Origin: Oscillospiraceae bacterium
GTDB lineage: Bacteria > Bacillota > Clostridia > Oscillospirales > Acutalibacteraceae
DNA length: 14,165 nt
Reading direction: 5' to 3'
Assembly: GCA_029012165.1 (NCBI GenBank)
Contig: JAQXLO010000262.1
Location: 1 to 14,165, forward strand
Below the pieces are notes generated by a model. That model made no database searches and was not told the origin of the DNA. It saw only the letters and a list, made by a program, of their open reading frames with translations. The position numbers were made by a program, and so were the translations under genes. Of the stretch, positions 1-7,102 are shown piece after piece. Position 1 is the first letter of the stretch. Every line of letters starts with the position of its first letter.

Positions 1-1
1 C

Positions 2-673
2 AGAGAGATACTCTTTTCTGCGTGCAACTGGGGCAGCGACAATGTGCACCGCTGGATCCGTTCCACCGGAGCACAGATGTACCGTTCCACAGGGGACATC
101 AACGATAGCTTTGGCTCCTTTACGGATATCCTGCTCAGTCAGGAAAAGAATTTCGGCTTTTCTGCGCCCGGTTGTTTTAACGATATCGATATGCTCACTG
201 TCGGTATGTATGGCAAGGGAAATGTCGCCAAGGAAGGCTGCAATGATACGGATTACAAGACCCAGTTTTCCCTTTGGTGTCTGTTTGCAGCGCCCTTGAT
301 GCTCGGCTGTGATCTTCGGAATATGACGCCTCAGACGCTGAAGCTGGTCACCAATAAAAGCTTGATTGCCATCAATCAGGACGAGGAAGCTCGCCCGCCG
401 TTCCGTCTGGGTACCCGGGGCAAGAGCCACATTTTTGCCCGCCGCCTTTCCGGCGGAGATTTTGCGTTCGGTCTGTTCAATTTCGGCGAAAGAGATGAGA
501 TGGTTCCGCTCATGTTCTTCCAAACCGGATTGACTGCCAATTCCGGCTATGCTTTTGAGCTGACGGACTGCTTCACGGGCGAGAACGTGGGTACATACAA
601 GGATTACTTTTCTGTCAAGATCGCCCCGCACGACTGCGCCATGTACCGTGCAAAACTGGTCGCACTGCAATAA
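2..673 (+). CDS. Alpha-galactosidase, GH27 family, C-terminal part (5' end outside window)
   Basis: This is the C-terminal 223 residues of a glycoside hydrolase that releases terminal alpha-linked galactose from raffinose-type sugars, galactomannan or glycolipids. The reading frame is open from base 2, so the gene starts upstream of the window. The visible GH27 signatures come in order: a CNWGSDN strand near the start, an RSTGDI motif, the PGCFNDIDML segment carrying the acid/base aspartate (codon 182-184 by analogy with human alpha-galactosidase A), FSLWCLFAAPLMLGCDLR, and AINQD. A C-terminal beta-sandwich of about 90 residues follows. The nucleophile region (K-D-C-type motif) lies upstream and cannot be checked. 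No signal peptide can be judged. The neighbouring purine operon has its own promoter and is unrelated. GH27 assignment is secure; natural substrate is not known. Confidence 0.9.
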   Translation, partial: REILFSACNWGSDNVHRWIRSTGAQMYRSTGDINDSFGSFTDILLSQEKNFGFSAPGCFNDIDMLTVGMYGKGNVAKEGCNDTDYKTQFSLWCLFAAPLMLGCDLRNMTPQTLKLVTNKSLIAINQDEEARPPFRLGTRGKSHIFARRLSGGDFAFGLFNFGERDEMVPLMFFQTGLTANSGYAFELTDCFTGENVGTYKDYFSVKIAPHDCAMYRAKLVALQ

Positions 674-676
674 AAT

Positions 677-696
677 AAAATTCTGCCGGATTTTTT
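677..696 (+). terminator. Weak intrinsic terminator after the alpha-galactosidase
   Basis: Four bases after the stop codon, AAAATTC (677-683) can pair with GGATTTT (688-694) around a TGCC loop, followed by a T-run and further T-rich sequence. The stem is short and AT-rich with one G-U pair, so termination may be inefficient. It is the only terminator-like structure before the xpt promoter. Confidence 0.35.
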
Positions 697-716
697 GGAT
701 ATTTTTCCTGCACATA

Positions 717-745
717 TTGCATTTGCGGTCACAATATTGTATAAT
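717..745 (+). promoter_or_regulatory. Sigma-A promoter of the xpt-BMP transporter operon
   Basis: A perfect -10 box TATAAT (740-745) lies 17 bases after a weak -35 TTGCAT (717-722). Predicted transcription start is near 752, leaving a leader of only about 27 bases before the xpt start. This is too short to hold a purine riboswitch aptamer, so control by purines, if present, would need a repressor or another mechanism. Confidence 0.65.
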
Positions 746-778
746 AAACGCATTGTTTGTCGAGAGAGGGCGATTGGG

Positions 779-1354
779 TTGAGAATTTTGGAGGAGCGCA
801 TCCGCAAGGATGGGAAAGTATTCCCGGGAAATATCCTGAAGGTGGACAGCTTTTTGAACCATCAGATTGATGTGCATCTTTTGGAGCAGATCGGTGAAGA
901 ATTTTACCGTCTGTTCGGACAGGAACAGATTGATAAAATCATGACCATTGAGGCTTCCGGCATCGGCATTGCGTGCATTACGGCACAGCGTTTCGGTGTG
1001 CCGGTGGTGTTTGCCAAAAAGAGCCAGAGCATCAACATTTCCGCAGACGTTTTCACCTCCAAAGTTGCCTCCTACACCCACGGCAAAGTATATGATGTAA
1101 TTGTATCCAAGGAATTCCTGCACAGCGGAGAACGTGTCCTGATCGTGGACGATTTTCTTGCCAAGGGACAGGCTATGCTGGGCTTGATCGAGATTGTCCG
1201 CTCCGCCGGTGCGGTGCCTGTGGGCGCAGGCATCGTGATCGAAAAAGGCTTTCAGGAGGGCGGCGAGTTGATTCGGCAGGCAGGCGTTCGTCTCGAATCG
1301 TTGGCGGTTGTCGAATCCATGTCCGATGACGGTGCCATCGTTTTTCGCGGCTAA
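779..1354 (+). CDS. xpt: Xanthine phosphoribosyltransferase
   Basis: Xpt converts xanthine and PRPP to XMP and pyrophosphate in cytoplasmic purine salvage. The predicted protein is 191 residues, close to the roughly 194 of the Bacillus subtilis enzyme. It shows KVDSFLNHQID (residues 21-31), the TIEASGI segment, VVFAKK, and the PRPP-binding motif VLIVDDFLAKGQA (residues 120-132). GIVIEKGFQ and ESLAVVESM near the end are also family-typical. I chose the TTG at 779 because it follows a GAGAGAGG ribosome binding site (762-769) at good spacing and places the N-terminus where Xpt proteins begin. The open frame extends upstream to 695, but that part overlaps the promoter. It is the first gene of an operon with a BMP-type importer, which supports a purine base or nucleoside as the imported substrate. 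Confidence is high for family and role. Confidence 0.93.
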   Translation: MRILEERIRKDGKVFPGNILKVDSFLNHQIDVHLLEQIGEEFYRLFGQEQIDKIMTIEASGIGIACITAQRFGVPVVFAKKSQSINISADVFTSKVASYTHGKVYDVIVSKEFLHSGERVLIVDDFLAKGQAMLGLIEIVRSAGAVPVGAGIVIEKGFQEGGELIRQAGVRLESLAVVESMSDDGAIVFRG

Positions 1355-1406
1355 ACACGGTTATTTTGCAGAAATGCAGAAAAATAAAAAAACGGAGGAA
1401 AACAAA

Positions 1407-2648
1407 ATGAAAAAGATTCTCGCAATTCTTTTGGCAATGGTTCTTGTTTTCAGCCTGGCGGCTTGCGGCGCTGACGCAGGCAAGACAGAGGACAAGACGA
1501 CCGGCGCCGGCACCGACACGTCCGCAGATGTGAGCAGCCTGAAGCTGGGTCTTATCTGTCTGCACGACGAAAACTCCACCTACGACAAAAACTTCATCGA
1601 CGCTTTCAAGGCGGCACAGACTGCACTCGGTCTGTCCGACGATCAGGTCATGATCAAGAGAAACGTCCCGGAGTCCAACGAATGCTACGAAGCTGCCGCT
1701 GACCTTGTGGATCACGGCTGCAACATCATCTTTGCCGACTCTTTCGGTCACGAAGATTTCCTGATCAAAGCCGCAAAGGAAAACCCCGATGTGCAGTTCT
1801 GTCATGCCACAGGCACCAAGGCGCACACCGAAAAGCTGGCAAACTACCACAACGCTTTTGCCTCCATTTATGAGGGCAGATACCTCGCCGGTGTTGCGGC
1901 AGGTCTCAAGCTCAATGAAATGATCGAAGCCGGCAAGTTCACCGCCGAGGAAGCGGTCATCGGCTATGTCGGTGCATTCACCTATGCGGAAGTGGTTTCC
2001 GGCTACACCTCCTTCTTCTTGGGTGCAAGATCCATCTGCCCCACTGCCACCATGAAGGTGCAGTTCACCGGCAGCTGGTATGACGAGACCGCAGAGAAGG
2101 AAGCCGCCAACACCCTGATCGCTGCCGGCTGCAAGCTGATCAGCCAGCACGCCGACTCTATGGGCGCTCCCACAGCCTGTGAGACCAAGGGCATCCCGAA
2201 CGTTTCCTACAACGGCAGCACGGAAGCAGCCTGCCCCAATACGTTCATCGTCTCCTCCAGAATCGACTGGACGCCTTACTATATGTATGTTGCCAAATCC
2301 GTTCTGGAAGGCACGGAGATCGCCTATGACTGGTGCGGCGGCATCGAGGAAGGCTCCGTGGTTCTGACCTCCGTCAACGAGCAGGCGGCGGCTGTCAATA
2401 CGCAGTCCCTGATCGATGAAACGGCTGCAAAGCTGAAGTCGGGCGAAATCCACGTGTTTGACACCTCCACATTCACCGTTGGCGGCGAGACCCTCAACAC
2501 CTACATGGCGGATGTCGATACGGACGAAGCTTACACGAAGGACACCGAGGTTATCTCCGACGGTTACTTCCATGAATCCGAATATCGTGCGGCGCCGTAC
2601 TTCGATCTTCGCATCGACGGTATCGAGCTTCTGAACGAAAAGTTCTGA
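1407..2648 (+). CDS. BMP-family (PnrA-like) substrate-binding lipoprotein of a nucleoside/purine ABC importer
   Basis: This 413-residue lipoprotein is the extracellular substrate-binding component of the ABC importer encoded next to it. Start ATG 1407 follows a GGAGG site (1394-1398) at good spacing; an in-frame extension upstream overlaps xpt and lacks a site. Residues 1-20 form a lipoprotein signal peptide with lipobox LAAC and the lipidated Cys at position 20, followed by a Gly/Thr/Asp-rich linker. The BMP fold starts around residue 45 (LKLGLICLHDE) and includes NIIFADSFGHEDF, EGRYLAGVAAGLK, VIGYVGAF and the C-terminal GSVVLTSVN region. BMP proteins of this class bind purine nucleosides (Treponema PnrA) or other small molecules. 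Linkage with xpt makes a purine the most probable ligand (inference). It is somewhat longer than the usual 340-360 residues. Confidence 0.9.
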   Translation: MKKILAILLAMVLVFSLAACGADAGKTEDKTTGAGTDTSADVSSLKLGLICLHDENSTYDKNFIDAFKAAQTALGLSDDQVMIKRNVPESNECYEAAADLVDHGCNIIFADSFGHEDFLIKAAKENPDVQFCHATGTKAHTEKLANYHNAFASIYEGRYLAGVAAGLKLNEMIEAGKFTAEEAVIGYVGAFTYAEVVSGYTSFFLGARSICPTATMKVQFTGSWYDETAEKEAANTLIAAGCKLISQHADSMGAPTACETKGIPNVSYNGSTEAACPNTFIVSSRIDWTPYYMYVAKSVLEGTEIAYDWCGGIEEGSVVLTSVNEQAAAVNTQSLIDETAAKLKSGEIHVFDTSTFTVGGETLNTYMADVDTDEAYTKDTEVISDGYFHESEYRAAPYFDLRIDGIELLNEKF

Positions 2649-2662
2649 TTTGTTGATTTTAA

Positions 2663-2695
2663 AGCAGGCGGGATACAAACTTTATCCCGCCTGTT
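2663..2695 (+). terminator. Strong intra-operon hairpin after the binding-protein gene (attenuating terminator or RNA stabiliser)
   Basis: A perfect 11-bp GC-rich stem, CAGGCGGGATA (2665-2675) with TATCCCGCCTG (2683-2693), encloses a 7-base loop. One G-U and one A-U pair can extend it outward. It begins 16 bases past the stop codon. The run after it is only moderately T-rich (GCGATTTTATG), so readthrough to the ATPase gene is likely. Such structures often lift binding-protein mRNA above that of the membrane components. Confidence 0.7.
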
Positions 2696-2769
2696 GCGAT
2701 TTTATGTGTTTTGGAAAATGATTCTGTTCCGACAGCATTATTTTCAAGAATATATGCGGAGGTGTACCA

Positions 2770-4320
2770 GTGGCTTCAGAATACGCGATTGAGTTGAAAA
2801 ATATCACTAAGAGATTCGGTACAATTCTTGCGAACGACAACGTAAACCTGACGGTGAAGTACGGCGAGATTCTTTCCGTTCTCGGTGAAAACGGCAGCGG
2901 CAAGACCACGTTGATGAACATGATCTCGGGCATCTATTTTCCCGACCACGGTCAGATTTTCATTAACGGAGAAGAAGTAGTCATCCGTTCGCCTAAAGAT
3001 GCTTTTGCCCACAAAATCGGCATGATACACCAGCATTTCAAGTTGGTGGACGTGCTCAATGCAACGGAAAATATCGTTTTGGGGTTAAACGAGGGCAAAA
3101 AGTTTGACATCAAAGAGTCTGCCAAACGGGTTGCGGAAATTTGCGAGCAATTCGGCTTCGAGCTGGATCCCTATAAAAAAATCTATGAAATGTCCGTCTC
3201 CGAAAAGCAGACTGTGGAGATCATCAAGGTGCTGTACCGTGGCGCAGATGTGTTGATTTTGGACGAGCCTACTGCGGTGCTCACGCCTCAGGAGACGCAG
3301 AAACTCTTCCGTGTTTTGCGCAAGATGCGTGACAACGGAAAAGCCATCATCATCATTACCCACAAACTGCATGAGGTTCTCTCTCTTTCCGACAGAGTTT
3401 CCGTACTTTGCAAGGGTAAGTATATCGGCACGGTCAACACTGCGGAAACCAATGAATCCGAGCTGACAGAAATGATGGTCGGCAAAAAAATCAGCCTGAA
3501 TATCCACCGCAGTGTGCCGAAGGATCCCCAGGACAGGCTGGTTATTCGCCACCTGAATTGCATCAACCGAGAGGGTGTCAAGCAGCTGGACGATGTTTCT
3601 TTTACGGCAAAAAGCGGAGAAATTCTCGGCATTGCCGGTATTGCCGGCAGCGGGCAGAAAGAACTGCTGGAAGCCATCGCCGGATTGCAGCGTTTGGCAT
3701 CCGGGGAGATTCTTTATCTAAACCCGCAGACCGGAAAAACCGACAATCTGCGCGACAAAACACCCCAGCAGATCCGAGATTTGGGCGTCCGACTGTCCTT
3801 CGTTCCCGAGGATCGGCTGGGCATGGGACTTGTGGGCAACATGGACATTGTGGACAACATGATGCTGCGCAGCTATCGCAAGGGCAAGTCCGGCTTCCTT
3901 AAGAGAAAACAACCCAAAAATCTGGCGGAATCCGTCATTGAACAGCTGGAAGTGGTTACGCCCAGTGCAGCCACGCCGGTTCGTCGTCTCTCCGGCGGCA
4001 ACGTGCAAAAGGTTCTCGTCGGTCGTGAGATCGCAGAATCCCCGACGGTGTTCATGGCGGCATATCCCGTGCGGGGCTTGGATATCAATTCCTCGTTTTT
4101 GATCTACAATCTGTTGAATGAACAGAAGGAAAACGGGGTTGCCGTTATCTTTGTCGGCGAAGATCTGGATGTTCTTTTGGAGCTGTGCGACAGGATTTTG
4201 GTGATCGGTTCCGGTCGTGTCGCCGGCATCGTGGACGGACGCACCGCAACAAAGGAAGAGGTCGGCTTGCTGATGACAAAGGGTGCAAATCATTTACAGG
4301 AGGGCGCAGCCCATGAGTAA
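2770..4320 (+). CDS. ABC importer ATPase with two nucleotide-binding domains (NupA/YufO-like)
   Basis: This 516-residue cytoplasmic ATPase powers the nucleoside/purine importer. The GTG start at 2770 follows GGAGG (2759-2763). NBD1 has Walker A GENGSGKTT (residues 39-47), an MSVSEKQ signature (141-147), Walker B VLILDEP (161-167) and an H-loop His at 198. NBD2 (from about residue 258) is degenerate: the P-loop reads GIAGSGQK (290-297), lacking the Walker lysine at its usual place, and the Walker B region reads VFMAAYP (427-433), lacking the Asp-Glu pair. The LSGGNVQ signature (407-413) is intact. This asymmetry is normal for ribose- and nucleoside-type ABC ATPases. The stop overlaps the next gene by 8 bases, indicating translational coupling. 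Confidence 0.92.
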   Translation: MASEYAIELKNITKRFGTILANDNVNLTVKYGEILSVLGENGSGKTTLMNMISGIYFPDHGQIFINGEEVVIRSPKDAFAHKIGMIHQHFKLVDVLNATENIVLGLNEGKKFDIKESAKRVAEICEQFGFELDPYKKIYEMSVSEKQTVEIIKVLYRGADVLILDEPTAVLTPQETQKLFRVLRKMRDNGKAIIIITHKLHEVLSLSDRVSVLCKGKYIGTVNTAETNESELTEMMVGKKISLNIHRSVPKDPQDRLVIRHLNCINREGVKQLDDVSFTAKSGEILGIAGIAGSGQKELLEAIAGLQRLASGEILYLNPQTGKTDNLRDKTPQQIRDLGVRLSFVPEDRLGMGLVGNMDIVDNMMLRSYRKGKSGFLKRKQPKNLAESVIEQLEVVTPSAATPVRRLSGGNVQKVLVGREIAESPTVFMAAYPVRGLDINSSFLIYNLLNEQKENGVAVIFVGEDLDVLLELCDRILVIGSGRVAGIVDGRTATKEEVGLLMTKGANHLQEGAAHE

Positions 4321-5434
4321 AAAAAACAAGCCTGAAAAAAGCACACAGGAGCCGCTGTTTCACATCGTCAAGCGCAGCGGACTTGTGTGGTGGAAATCTT
4401 GGCTGATCCGCCTGGCGGCAATCGTTTTGGCGCTGATTTTCAGCGGAATCGTTGCGTTCCTGCTGACCAAAGAAAATCCCATCAGCCTGTATGCGACAAT
4501 GATTGACGGCGCTTTGGGTACGAAGCGCAGGGTTTGGTCCTTGCTGCAAAATCTGGCAATGCTCCTTTGCGTTTCTTTGGCGATCACTCCTGCGTTCAAA
4601 ATGCGTTTTTGGAACATCGGCGCCGAGGGGCAGGTCTTGATCGGCGGACTTGCCACAACGGCGTGCATGATTTTGTTCGGCAACAAGCTTTCGTCTCCTG
4701 TTTTGATCTTGGTGATGATCGTGACCAGCATCTTGGCCGGTGCGATCTGGGCAATCATTCCCGCCTATTTCAAGGCAAAATGGCAAACCAATGAAACGTT
4801 GTTCACCCTGATGATGAACTACATAGCCATTCAGACGGTTTCCTGTTTTGTCTATAAGTGGTCTGTGCCAAAGGGTTCGGGCAAGATCGGCGAGATCAAC
4901 GGCGCCACGCAGGCAGGCTGGCTGCCGAGCATCGGGGGCAACAAATATCTGCTCAATATCCTGATCGTGCTCGCTTTGACCATTGCGTTGTATATCTACC
5001 TCAAGTACAGCAAGCACGGCTATGAGATTTCCGTGGTGGGCGAGAGCGAAAAAACCGCCAACTATATCGGTATCAACGTGAAAAAAGTCATTATCCGCAC
5101 CATGTTCCTCTCCGGCGCACTGTGCGGCATTGCCGGCTTTTTGCTTGTGGCAGGTGCCGACCATACGCTGACCACCGACACCGCCGCAGGACGAGGGTTT
5201 ACGGCGATCATGGTTTCGTGGCTTGCGAAGTTCAATCCCGTTTACATGATCTTTGCTTCTCTGCTTCTCGTTTTTCTGGAAAAGGGTGCCATTGAGATCT
5301 CCACTGTTTTCGGTCTCAACAAGGCTTTCTCGGAAATCATCACCGGCATTATCATTTTCTTCATCATCGGCAGTGAATTTTTCATCAACTATTCCATCCA
5401 GTTCAGAGAGTCGGCAAAGGAGGAGCAGAAATGA
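4313..5434 (+). CDS. ABC importer permease 1 (NupP/YufP-like)
   Basis: This 373-residue integral membrane protein belongs to the BPD_transp_2 family and should form half of the translocation channel of the nucleoside/purine importer. ATG 4313 overlaps the end of the ATPase gene by 8 bases and follows a strong AGGAGGG site (4298-4304). A basic cytoplasmic N-terminus of about 28 residues precedes the first membrane helix (about residues 31-51). The family motif NIGAEGQ, which lies near the ATPase-coupling region, is at residues 101-107. About eight further hydrophobic segments follow. It differs from the second permease in having the longer N-terminal extension, as in the two-permease BMP systems (YufP versus YufQ). 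Confidence 0.92.
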   Translation: MSKKNKPEKSTQEPLFHIVKRSGLVWWKSWLIRLAAIVLALIFSGIVAFLLTKENPISLYATMIDGALGTKRRVWSLLQNLAMLLCVSLAITPAFKMRFWNIGAEGQVLIGGLATTACMILFGNKLSSPVLILVMIVTSILAGAIWAIIPAYFKAKWQTNETLFTLMMNYIAIQTVSCFVYKWSVPKGSGKIGEINGATQAGWLPSIGGNKYLLNILIVLALTIALYIYLKYSKHGYEISVVGESEKTANYIGINVKKVIIRTMFLSGALCGIAGFLLVAGADHTLTTDTAAGRGFTAIMVSWLAKFNPVYMIFASLLLVFLEKGAIEISTVFGLNKAFSEIITGIIIFFIIGSEFFINYSIQFRESAKEEQK

Positions 5435-6417
5435 TTGTTGAGTTTATTCCCCGTGCCGTTGTTCAGGGCATTCCGCTTCTCTTTGGCTCCACGGGCGAGA
5501 TCATTACGGAGAAGTCCGGTCATCTGAATTTGGGTATTCCCGGCATCATGTATGTCGGTGCCATCAGCGGCGTGATCGGCGCTTTCTTTTATGAGCAGTC
5601 TACGCCGAACGTCCAGCCTTTTTTGGCAGTTCTGATTCCGCTTCTCTGTTCCGTTCTCGGCTCTTTTTTGATGGGGTTGATCTACAGCTTCCTGACCGTC
5701 ACACTGCGTGCCAATCAAAATGTTACCGGTCTCGCACTGACGACCTTCGGTGTGGGAATCGGCAACTTCTTCGGCGGTTCTCTGATCAAGCTGACCAATT
5801 CGGAGGTGCCCTCCATCGTGCTGTCCGCCACAAGCCGTTGTTTCAAGCAGACTCTGCCTTTTGCGGACAAGCTGGGTGTATTCGGTGAGCTGTTCTTTTC
5901 CTACAGCTTCTTGGCATATGCTGCCATTCTCATCGCCTTTATCGCTGCGTATATTCTCAAGAAAACACGGGTGGGCTTAAACTTGCGTGCCGTGGGGGAA
6001 AACCCTGCAACGGCGGATGCAGCCGGTATCAATGTTGGTCGCTACAAGTATGCGGCGACCTGCATCGGCAGTGTGATTGCAGGTCTCGGCGGGTTGTACT
6101 ACATCATGGACTACGCCTGCGGTGTCTGGTCCAACGACGGCTTCGGCGACCGTGGCTGGCTGGCCATTGCACTGGTGATCTTCGCTATTTGGAAGCCGGA
6201 TTTTGGCATCATCGGCTCTTTCTTGTTTGGTGCACTCTATCTGCTGTACAACATCGTGTATACCTACATGAAGATCGGCTTTATTGAGCAGGAGATTTTC
6301 AAGATGGCGCCGTATGTGGTGACGATTCTTGTGCTGATTGCAATCAGTATGCGCCGCAAGAGAGAGTTCCAGCCCCCTGCGGCTTTGGGATTGCCGTATT
6401 TCCGGGAAGAGCGGTAA
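5431..6417 (+). CDS. ABC importer permease 2 (NupQ/YufQ-like)
   Basis: This 328-residue BPD_transp_2 permease is the second channel subunit. Its ATG overlaps the stop of permease 1 in an ATGA arrangement, and an AAGGAGGAG site (5417-5425) lies inside the preceding gene, so the two should be translated in equal amounts. The motif NLGIPGIM (residues 33-40) corresponds to the NxGxEG-type element of the family, here with Pro where Glu is common. Hydrophobic segments follow through to a basic C-terminal tail (RRKREF) that should be cytoplasmic. It closes the operon and is followed by a terminator. Confidence 0.92.
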   Translation: MIVEFIPRAVVQGIPLLFGSTGEIITEKSGHLNLGIPGIMYVGAISGVIGAFFYEQSTPNVQPFLAVLIPLLCSVLGSFLMGLIYSFLTVTLRANQNVTGLALTTFGVGIGNFFGGSLIKLTNSEVPSIVLSATSRCFKQTLPFADKLGVFGELFFSYSFLAYAAILIAFIAAYILKKTRVGLNLRAVGENPATADAAGINVGRYKYAATCIGSVIAGLGGLYYIMDYACGVWSNDGFGDRGWLAIALVIFAIWKPDFGIIGSFLFGALYLLYNIVYTYMKIGFIEQEIFKMAPYVVTILVLIAISMRRKREFQPPAALGLPYFREER

Positions 6418-6429
6418 ACATTACAAGAT

Positions 6430-6467
6430 AACAAAAGCGTTCGGTATTTTTGCTGAACGCTTTTGTT
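6430..6467 (+). terminator. Intrinsic terminator of the purine importer operon
   Basis: A perfect 13-bp inverted repeat, 6430-6442 with 6455-6467 (core AAAAGCGTTC / GAACGCTTTT), begins 12 bases after the permease 2 stop. The arms end in A-run and T-run and a further TCTTTTT follows at 6473-6479. The inner loop can extend the stem with G-U pairs. Confidence 0.85.
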
Positions 6468-6492
6468 GTACGTCTTTTTGGACACTTCCGCG

Positions 6493-6500
6493 CATATACT
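6493..6500 (+). promoter_or_regulatory. Possible sporulation sigma-E-type -10 element
   Basis: CATATACT fits the CATAnnnT pattern of mother-cell sigma-E -10 boxes. It lies at a reasonable distance (36 bases) before the small ORF start at 6529. The matching -35 region around 6472-6478 is weak, and no sigma-A pair with good spacing was found. An inverted repeat ACACTTCC (6482-6489) / GGAAGTGT (6517-6524) surrounds it and takes in the ribosome binding site. Confidence 0.35.
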
Positions 6501-6528
6501 GGTGTTGTAAAAGAAAGGAAGTGTGCAC

Positions 6529-6786
6529 ATGGAGACGCTTATTTTTGGAGTTTTGAGTATTTTACTGGTTATCGGTTTTTTGCATGAGGATTGGTTTGTG
6601 GAAAAAGAACAGTTTATCCTGCAATATATTTGCAGAAAAATCTTGCGCCTTTGTGCGAAGTATGGTAAACTGAAGGTAGACTTAAACAAGGAGAAGTATC
6701 ATGAAAGTTCAGTTAAAAGCATACAAAGCGTCCGAAATCCAGTTCGTCAGCAATCTCGAGAATGGAACTCGCGTCGAGTTGGGTAA
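6529..6786 (+). CDS. Small hypothetical membrane protein ORF overlapping secB
   Basis: I do not recognise this 85-residue product. ATG 6529 follows AAAGGAAG (6514-6521) at good spacing. Residues 1-19 (METLIFGVLSILLVIGFLH) form one hydrophobic segment, followed by an amphipathic stretch rich in charged and aromatic residues up to about residue 56. From codon 58 onward the frame overlaps the secB coding region out of phase by 86 bases. The tail is rich in Ser, Arg and Gln and looks non-native, which suggests that only the first 50-56 codons carry biological sequence. It may be a real small protein that has lost its own stop codon, or a chance ORF. The sporulation-like promoter upstream favours a real transcript. 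Confidence 0.4.
   Translation: METLIFGVLSILLVIGFLHEDWFVEKEQFILQYICRKILRLCAKYGKLKVDLNKEKYHESSVKSIQSVRNPVRQQSREWNSRRVG
6643..6671 (+). promoter_or_regulatory. Candidate promoter of secB
   Basis: TTGCGC (6643-6648), a 17-base spacer and TAAACT (6666-6671), preceded by TGG as an extended -10, form a plausible sigma-A promoter. Transcription would begin near 6678, about 23 bases before the secB ATG. It lies inside the small upstream ORF, so secB need not depend on that ORF's transcription. Confidence 0.45.
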
Positions 6787-7087
6787 TAAATATTCCTACA
6801 ACGTCAATTATGCCCCCAACAACGTTTGCCGTGGTGAATTTACCATCGAGGTGGCAGACAAGGAGCACCCGGAAAAGTTCGGCATCAAAGTCGTTATTGT
6901 CGGCATCTTTGAATTTGAGGAGGGGATGGAAAAGGAAAAAATCCATGTCCTTTCCTTCAAAGAGCTGTTCCCGTATGCCCGTGCACTGATCACAACGATC
7001 ACGGCGAATTCCGGCATTCAGCCGATCATCATTCCGCCCATCGACATCGAGTCGCAAAACATCTACCGGTTCGAGAAAAACAACTGA
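6701..7087 (+). CDS. SecB-like preprotein export chaperone
   Basis: This 128-residue cytoplasmic protein belongs to the SecB family, tetrameric chaperones that hold unfolded secretory preproteins and pass them to SecA. ATG 6701 follows AAGGAG (6690-6695). The N-terminal half is beta-rich (VELGNKYSYNVNYAP, FTIEVAD, FGIKVVIVGIFEFEE). Its strongest SecB hallmark is LFPYARALITTITANSG at residues 89-105, matching the LFPYAR element of E. coli SecB, followed by an aromatic/proline IIIPPID segment (109-115). SecB is classical in Proteobacteria, but shorter SecB-domain proteins occur in many Firmicutes, where their clients are unknown. No toxin-antitoxin pair is adjacent. It could serve as a general or substrate-dedicated chaperone (inference). 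Confidence 0.8.
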   Translation: MKVQLKAYKASEIQFVSNLENGTRVELGNKYSYNVNYAPNNVCRGEFTIEVADKEHPEKFGIKVVIVGIFEFEEGMEKEKIHVLSFKELFPYARALITTITANSGIQPIIIPPIDIESQNIYRFEKNN

Positions 7088-7102
7088 TACATAAAGTCCG
7101 TT

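Noticed and set aside
746..778. A purine riboswitch ahead of xpt.
   Set aside because: The leader after the predicted start is about 27 bases, and no aptamer-like stems are visible before the TTG start.
1367..1382. Tandem TGCAGAAA repeat between xpt and the lipoprotein gene.
   Set aside because: Only two 8-base copies in an A-rich intergenic stretch, easily due to chance, with no dyad or promoter linked to it.
1173..2678. A 501-codon open frame on the minus strand opposite the BMP lipoprotein gene.
   Set aside because: It is a shadow of the GC-rich codon use of the plus-strand gene. The translation has no recognisable domain and is rich in Gly, Val, Arg and His in the manner of antisense frames, while the plus-strand product has a lipobox and the BMP fold.
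2711..2741. A promoter (TTGGAA to CATTAT) ahead of the ATPase gene.
   Set aside because: The spacer is 19 bases and both boxes are poor matches. Readthrough of the upstream hairpin is a simpler source of transcription.
2770..4320. The degenerate second nucleotide-binding domain read as a sign of a damaged gene.
   Set aside because: Loss of the Walker A lysine and of the Walker B acidic pair in NBD2 is common in ribose and nucleoside ABC ATPases, and the frame is intact.
4145..5164. A 339-codon minus-strand frame across the ATPase and permease 1 genes.
   Set aside because: It crosses the boundary of two well-supported overlapping genes, and its product is His/Gln/Asp rich without motifs. It is treated as a shadow.
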